From contig CALJHX010000004.1 of assembly GCA_937770485.1 (NCBI GenBank), positions 1 through 64,000 of the forward strand: DNA of 64,000 nucleotides, written 5' to 3'. The DNA comes from an uncultured Verrucomicrobiae bacterium. GTDB taxonomy: Bacteria; Verrucomicrobiota; Verrucomicrobiia; Limisphaerales; UBA1096. A program made the position numbers and the translations under genes. Below the pieces are notes generated by a model. The model saw only the letters and a program-made list of their open reading frames with translations. It was not told the DNA's origin and ran no database searches. The number at the start of each line of letters is the position of its first letter. Positions within the stretch are counted from its first letter, which is position 1. Of this stretch, positions 59,170-64,000 are shown piece by piece.

Positions 59170-62028
59170 ATGACCTTCCAATTCACCCATCCCCTCTGGC
59201 TGCTGGCGTTGCCGGTGGCTCTGGGCTGGGTGACTTGGCTCGCGTGGAAGACTGACGTGCAAATCCAGGCGTGGCGCCGCTGGCTCGCATACGGACTGCG
59301 CACGCTGGTCGTGAGCGCCATGTTGCTGGCCCTCTCCGGTCTGCAGTGGAACAAGCCGCAGGAGGGGATGAATGTCTATTTCCTGCTCGACCGTTCGCAG
59401 AGCGTCCCCCCCTCGGAACAAGGCACAGCCCACATGCTGCTCGCCTCCGCCGAGAAACAATCGACCGACAAGGCCGGCTTGATGGTATTCGGCACCGACG
59501 CCGGCATCGAGTTATCCCTCACTCCGATCGCCCTGAAAACCAACACCGTCCAGACCGTCGTCGGTGCGGATCGCACCGATATCGCTGGGGCCATTCGCCT
59601 CGGCACGGCGGCGTTCCCGGAGACCGGCCAAAAGCGGCTCGTGCTTTTCTCCGACGGCAATGAAAACATCGGCGACGCCGTCCAGGCGGTGATGGCGGCC
59701 AAGCCGCTCGATGTGACGGTGGACGTCGTGCCGCTGGGCACGCAGGGCGGCGGCGATGTGTCGATCCAGCGCTTGGCCGTGCCCGGCATGGTAAAAAAAG
59801 GCCAGCCGTTCGATGCCCGGATTTTTGCGCTGTCCGACCGCAACCAACCGGCCAAGGTGCGGCTCTTCCGCAATGACCAGTTGCTCGGCGAACAGGCGGT
59901 GCGCTTGGCCAAGGGGAAAAATCTTTTCAGCTTCCCGCAGTCGCTTAGCCAAGCGGGGTTCTACTCATACGAGGTGCAGATCGAGGCCGACGGCGACAGC
60001 ATTCCGCAGAACAACCGCGCCTCCGGTTTTGCCAACGTGCGAGGCGATCCACGCGTGCTGATCGTTTCGTCCGACCCCGAACGCGACACGCCGTTGGCCA
60101 ACGCCCTGCGCGGCGCAAAGCTCGAGGTTAAACTGGGCGACATCACGGCGCTGCCCGGCTCGCTTGCCGGCATGCAGGCGTTCGACACGATTTTCCTGGG
60201 CAACATCAATGCCGGCGACCTGGGCCGCGACGCGATGCTTCGGATCGAGAGCGCGGTGCGCGACTTCGGCGTTGGGCTGGTCTGCATAGGCGGCGACCAG
60301 GCGTTTGCGGCCGGTGGTTACCGCAACACGCCGCTCGAGCGCACGCTACCCGTGAGCATGGAGCTGAACAGCAAAAAAGTCCTGCCGCCGGGCGCGCTGG
60401 TTTTGGTGATGCATGGGATGGAGTTCAACAACGGCAATCAAGTCGCCCGCCAATGCGCCATCGGCGTGCTCGACGCGATGGGGCCGAACGACGAATTTGG
60501 TGTTGTGCTGTGGGATGGGCAGGATCGCTGGCTGTTTCCACTGACCAAGGTCGGCGACAAGCAGGACTTGGGGCGACAGATCATGGGGATGAATCAGGGC
60601 GATTTGCCTTCTTTCCAAAACGTGATGACAATGGGCTACCAGGGCCTCAAGGAATCAAGCGCCAGCATCAGGCACATGATCCTGTTCAGTGACGGCGACC
60701 CCGGCGCGCCCAGCGACGAGCTGATGGCGAGCTTTCGCGCCGAGCGTATCACGGTCAGCACCGTGCTCATCGCCGGACATGCCGGGCCGGACACGATGAT
60801 CGAGATCGCCGAGAAGGGCGACGGGCGCTTTTACAACATCACCAACCCGGCGCAGTTGCCGCAGATTTTCCTCAAGGAAACAGCCGTCATTCTGAAGACC
60901 GCCATTTACGAGGAGCCGTTCACCCCTCAACAGGTCGCCTCCAGCGAGGCTCTATCCGGCTTCGCGACCGGCGGTTACCCGCAACTCTTCGGCTACGTGG
61001 CCACTAGCGAAAAACCGCGCGCCGAGACGCCACTGCTCACCGCGCAGGGCGACCCGCTCCTGGCGCATTGGCAGTACGGCCTCGGCCGCGCGGTGGCGTT
61101 CACCTCCGACGCCCGCGCCAAATGGGGCAGTCAATGGATCGGCTGGGGCAAATACCAAACGTTTTGGTCGCAATTGGCCAACTGGAGCCTGCGCCGCATC
61201 GAGACCGGCGACCTCTCGGCAGACGTCGCCATCGAGCAGGGCAGTGGCATCATCAGCGTCGAGGCGATAGACACCGACGGCAACTACCGCAACTTTCTCG
61301 ACTTGCAGGCCGTCGTCGTTGGGCCAAAGGGCGAACGCCAACTCACCTCGCTCAAGCAGACGGCCCCCGGCCGCTACGATGCGGCGTTTGAGACCCGGGA
61401 GACCGGCGCCTACCTTGTCCATTTGCGCGAGATGAAGAACGGCGTAATGCGCTCGTCGCAGGTCATCGGCGCGAACCTCGACCACTCGCCGGAGTTCGCC
61501 GAGTCGCGCCCGAACCTCGCCCGGCTCGAGCGCCTGGCCGAGGTCGGCGGCGGCAAGCTGCTGAGCCGCGACTTCACCGCAGACAACCCGTTCGAGCACG
61601 ACCGAAAAAAGACCTTCCAGCCTGTGGAGCTTTGGGAGTGGCTACTCAAGTTTGCCGTCATTTTGTTTCCAATCGACGTCGGCGTACGCCGCATCCAACT
61701 TGACTGGAAAGAATGGCTCAAGGCCACCGCGAACCTGCGCAGGCTTCTCTTTTTCTGGCGTCGCAGTGAAGGGCAAACCGGCACCGACGAGGCGCTCACC
61801 TCGCTCCTGGCCAGGCGCGACAAAGCCCGGCAGTCATTCCAGCGCGACCGGTCAAGCGCACCCGACCCGCAACTCTTCCAGCCGGAAAAACCGCCGGCCG
61901 GATTTTCCGCGAAGCCAAGCGCTGTCTCTGAGGCCAAGCCGGATGAGCCAAGCCAAACTGCCGGGGACGACTCTATCACCAGCCGGCTGCTCGCCGCCAA
62001 GCGCAGGGCGCGCCGCCGTAAAAAGTAA
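59170..62028 (+). CDS. Membrane protein with von Willebrand factor A and glutamine-amidotransferase-like domains
   Basis: 952 aa. Two N-terminal helices (residues 5-27 and 35-57) are followed by a vWA-like domain (FLLDRSQSV MIDAS-like start, residues ~70-210), a DUF4159/class I GATase-like Rossmann region (residues ~295-395, LIVSSD...GLVCIGGDQAF), and a second vWA (about 410-580, VMHGMEF, ILFSDGDPG). A last helix near 825-845 and a basic Arg/Lys tail end the protein. This BatA-like architecture is common in PVC bacteria and of unknown function. It is the middle gene of an NHL/vWA/CotH operon. Two TTGGCCAA copies lie inside the first third. Confidence 0.85.
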   Translation: MTFQFTHPLWLLALPVALGWVTWLAWKTDVQIQAWRRWLAYGLRTLVVSAMLLALSGLQWNKPQEGMNVYFLLDRSQSVPPSEQGTAHMLLASAEKQSTDKAGLMVFGTDAGIELSLTPIALKTNTVQTVVGADRTDIAGAIRLGTAAFPETGQKRLVLFSDGNENIGDAVQAVMAAKPLDVTVDVVPLGTQGGGDVSIQRLAVPGMVKKGQPFDARIFALSDRNQPAKVRLFRNDQLLGEQAVRLAKGKNLFSFPQSLSQAGFYSYEVQIEADGDSIPQNNRASGFANVRGDPRVLIVSSDPERDTPLANALRGAKLEVKLGDITALPGSLAGMQAFDTIFLGNINAGDLGRDAMLRIESAVRDFGVGLVCIGGDQAFAAGGYRNTPLERTLPVSMELNSKKVLPPGALVLVMHGMEFNNGNQVARQCAIGVLDAMGPNDEFGVVLWDGQDRWLFPLTKVGDKQDLGRQIMGMNQGDLPSFQNVMTMGYQGLKESSASIRHMILFSDGDPGAPSDELMASFRAERITVSTVLIAGHAGPDTMIEIAEKGDGRFYNITNPAQLPQIFLKETAVILKTAIYEEPFTPQQVASSEALSGFATGGYPQLFGYVATSEKPRAETPLLTAQGDPLLAHWQYGLGRAVAFTSDARAKWGSQWIGWGKYQTFWSQLANWSLRRIETGDLSADVAIEQGSGIISVEAIDTDGNYRNFLDLQAVVVGPKGERQLTSLKQTAPGRYDAAFETRETGAYLVHLREMKNGVMRSSQVIGANLDHSPEFAESRPNLARLERLAEVGGGKLLSRDFTADNPFEHDRKKTFQPVELWEWLLKFAVILFPIDVGVRRIQLDWKEWLKATANLRRLLFFWRRSEGQTGTDEALTSLLARRDKARQSFQRDRSSAPDPQLFQPEKPPAGFSAKPSAVSEAKPDEPSQTAGDDSITSRLLAAKRRARRRKK

Positions 62029-62030
62029 TC

Positions 62031-64000
62031 ATGCCGATGTCGAACCGATCGTTGCGGCGCGGCTGTCTTTGGCTCTTTTTTTGCGCCGCAGCAACTTCCC
62101 CCCAAGCCCAGGTGCTCATCAACGAGATTCACCACCGCCCCGCCAACGAGTCGGTGGCGGAGGAGTTCATCGAGCTTTGGAATTTCGGCGGTGAACCGGT
62201 CGATCTCAACGGCTGGCAACTCAACGCAGGTGTCCGGTTTGCATTCAGCAAAATCACGCTGCGGCCCGATAGCGGACTGGTCGTTGCAGCCAACGCGGCG
62301 CGGTTCGCCGAACTGCATCCCGGCGTCAAAAATGTCACCGGCGACTGGCAGGGCCAACTCGCCAACAACGGCGAAACCATCCGTCTCGTCGATGCCACCG
62401 GCGCTACGGCAGACAAGGTGCGCTACGCCACGGAGGGCGACTGGGCTCGGCGCGTTCGCGGCCCGCTGCACGGCGGCCATCGCGGCTGGGTTTGGTACGC
62501 GGCGCACGACGGCGGCGGGCACTCGCTCGAGTTGATGCAGCCAAGTTTGTCCAATAATAACGGGCAAAATTGGCACAACAGCGTGGCAGGACGCGGCACC
62601 CCCGGCCGGTCCAACTCCAGCAAACTAGCCAACCTGCCGCCGATGATTCTCGACGCGGCTCACTCGCCGGCTGTGCCGCGATCCACCGACCCGGTGACAG
62701 TCACCGCTCGCGTCATCGACGAGTCGCCGAACGAAATCAGCATCCAGCTTTTTTACCGGCTCGACGGCGAAGCGAATTTCAGGGAACTACCGATGGCGCG
62801 ATCCGGTTCGGAGCAATTTGCGGCAACGATCCCGCCACAGGCTAACGGCAAGGTCGTCGAGTTTTACGTCAGCGTGACCGATGGCCAAGGCGCGGCGCGT
62901 ACTTGGCCAAGCGCGCCGAACAACTGCCCTCGGTTGCTGTATCAAGTGGACGATCAGGTGGTCGCGCCGGGGCGCCCCATGCAACGTATTATTTTAACGA
63001 AACTCGAGCGCCACGAGCTGGCCGGTATCGGCCGACGCCCGTGGCACAACAGTAGCGATGCGCAGATGAGCGGCACGTTCATCAACATCGAGGGCGGTCG
63101 AACGCGTGTGCGGTACAACGTCGGCGTGCGGTTGCGCGGCACCACGTCGCGTGCGTCAACACACAAGAGTCGGCGCGTAAACTTCCCCAACGACCGGCCG
63201 TGGCGCGGTCACACGGCGGTCAATCTAAACGCCAACCATCCGCATGCGCAGGAACTCGGCAGCGCGTTGTTTCGCCTCGCCGGTTTGCCCGCGCCGCGAG
63301 CCCGGGCTGTGCGCGTGTTTGAGAATAACGAGCGGCTCGGCGGCACAAGCCAGTTCTCTCACTACGCCGAGTTGGATCCGCTGAACTCGGAGTACATCCG
63401 CTGGCAGTTTCCGAACGACAACAGCGGCAATCTTTACAAGGGCGGTGGCTACGCCGACTTGAAATTTCTCGGCGACAAGCCCGCGCCGTACGCTGAAAAA
63501 TATTTTTATGCCAAGCAAACCAATGCGTGGCAAAACGACTACTCCGACTTGATCGAATTCCTCCGCGCGCTTGGCAAGGTGGACGAGTCTGCGCTGGCCG
63601 ACCGGATGGACGTTGACGCGTGGATGCTGCACCTCGCCGTGCACGACTTGCTGGGCAACGAGGAGACGAGCCTCGTCACCGGCGACAAGGGCGACTACGC
63701 GCTGTACGCCGGTACAGCCGACCGGCGATCCGTGCTGATCCCGTACGACCTCGACGCCGTGCTCGGCACGCAGGGCGGGACGCAAAGCCCTCTTTGGCGC
63801 GCTGCCGCCAACCCGGCACTTGCCCAACTGATGAGCCGCCCGGCGGTGGCCGTGCGGTATTGGTTTCACTTGGAAGACCTCGCCCAAACGGTGTTTTCGG
63901 CGGAGCAACTTGAGCCGGTGATCGACCGGCTCGTCGGCGATTATTTGCCGCGTACCGAGGTCGATCGGCTGAAGTCGTTCGGTGCCAAGCGGCGTGAGTT
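62031..64000 (+). CDS. Lamin-tail plus CotH kinase-like secreted protein (cut by right edge)
   Basis: The frame starts with the ATG at 62031, two bases after the vWA stop, and is still open at the right edge (656 codons seen). A signal peptide (residues 1-25, ...AQA) is followed by a lamin-tail domain (INEIHHRPANE...EFIELWNFG) and, from about residue 310, a CotH kinase-like region with RVRYNVGVRLRGTTSR, GNLYKGGGYADLKF and the metal-binding PYDLDAVLG near 568. CotH-type proteins are atypical kinases that phosphorylate secreted proteins. The end of the gene is outside the window. Confidence 0.88.
   Translation, partial: MPMSNRSLRRGCLWLFFCAAATSPQAQVLINEIHHRPANESVAEEFIELWNFGGEPVDLNGWQLNAGVRFAFSKITLRPDSGLVVAANAARFAELHPGVKNVTGDWQGQLANNGETIRLVDATGATADKVRYATEGDWARRVRGPLHGGHRGWVWYAAHDGGGHSLELMQPSLSNNNGQNWHNSVAGRGTPGRSNSSKLANLPPMILDAAHSPAVPRSTDPVTVTARVIDESPNEISIQLFYRLDGEANFRELPMARSGSEQFAATIPPQANGKVVEFYVSVTDGQGAARTWPSAPNNCPRLLYQVDDQVVAPGRPMQRIILTKLERHELAGIGRRPWHNSSDAQMSGTFINIEGGRTRVRYNVGVRLRGTTSRASTHKSRRVNFPNDRPWRGHTAVNLNANHPHAQELGSALFRLAGLPAPRARAVRVFENNERLGGTSQFSHYAELDPLNSEYIRWQFPNDNSGNLYKGGGYADLKFLGDKPAPYAEKYFYAKQTNAWQNDYSDLIEFLRALGKVDESALADRMDVDAWMLHLAVHDLLGNEETSLVTGDKGDYALYAGTADRRSVLIPYDLDAVLGTQGGTQSPLWRAAANPALAQLMSRPAVAVRYWFHLEDLAQTVFSAEQLEPVIDRLVGDYLPRTEVDRLKSFGAKRRE

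Overview
The window looks like a chromosomal segment of a Gram-negative bacterium of the PVC group, most likely Verrucomicrobiota (Limisphaerales/Pedosphaerales-like). The evidence is a PVC-type membrane-bound dehydrogenase with a cytochrome c site, a Tat-exported DUF1501 protein, a glucose/sorbosone-dehydrogenase-like protein fused to haem sites, a lamin-tail/CotH protein, vWA proteins, pseudopilins, and several secreted proteins ending in a W...(F/Y)YR(L/I/V) module. Family assignments rest on recognised motifs read by eye; no database search was run.

The window has two halves of different character. Positions 1 to about 31.3 kb are AT-richer, gene-poor and repeat-rich. They hold three paralogous secreted peptidase C11 (clostripain-like) proteins with cadherin-like tandem repeats (one cut by the left edge), a PVC-type dehydrogenase, an overlapping pseudopilin / 70-aa protein / Kelch-PQQ operon, a second large repeat protein with three near-identical 486-bp units, and an fbpABC iron transporter divergent from yaaA. 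Between these lie decayed remnants: an IS4-like transposase, a macro-domain gene, a twice-present charged-protein fragment and a dispersed intergenic repeat. Fur-box-like sites lie upstream of fbpA and of the 486-bp-repeat protein.

From about 31.3 kb to the right edge the DNA is GC-rich and densely coded with mainly housekeeping genes: DUF1501, accB-accC, larB, topB, ftsH, an FHA protein, hemB, a sodium:solute symporter, an SdiA-regulated-like protein, an rfaE2-amylase read-through ORF, ggt, dus, leuC, an aldo/keto reductase, an agmatine-deiminase remnant, a sugar dehydrogenase/cytochrome protein, two alpha/beta hydrolases, and an NHL lipoprotein / vWA / CotH operon cut by the right edge.

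The most unusual signal is a short palindrome, TTGGCCAA, usually extended to CTTGGCCAAGCG. I count about 20 exact copies between 34.8 and 62.9 kb and only two in the first 31 kb. It occurs between genes and inside genes in several reading frames, once as a double copy forming part of a signal peptide. It behaves like a highly iterated palindrome or uptake-type signal, and its density changes at the same place as base composition. No tRNA, rRNA or CRISPR array was seen.
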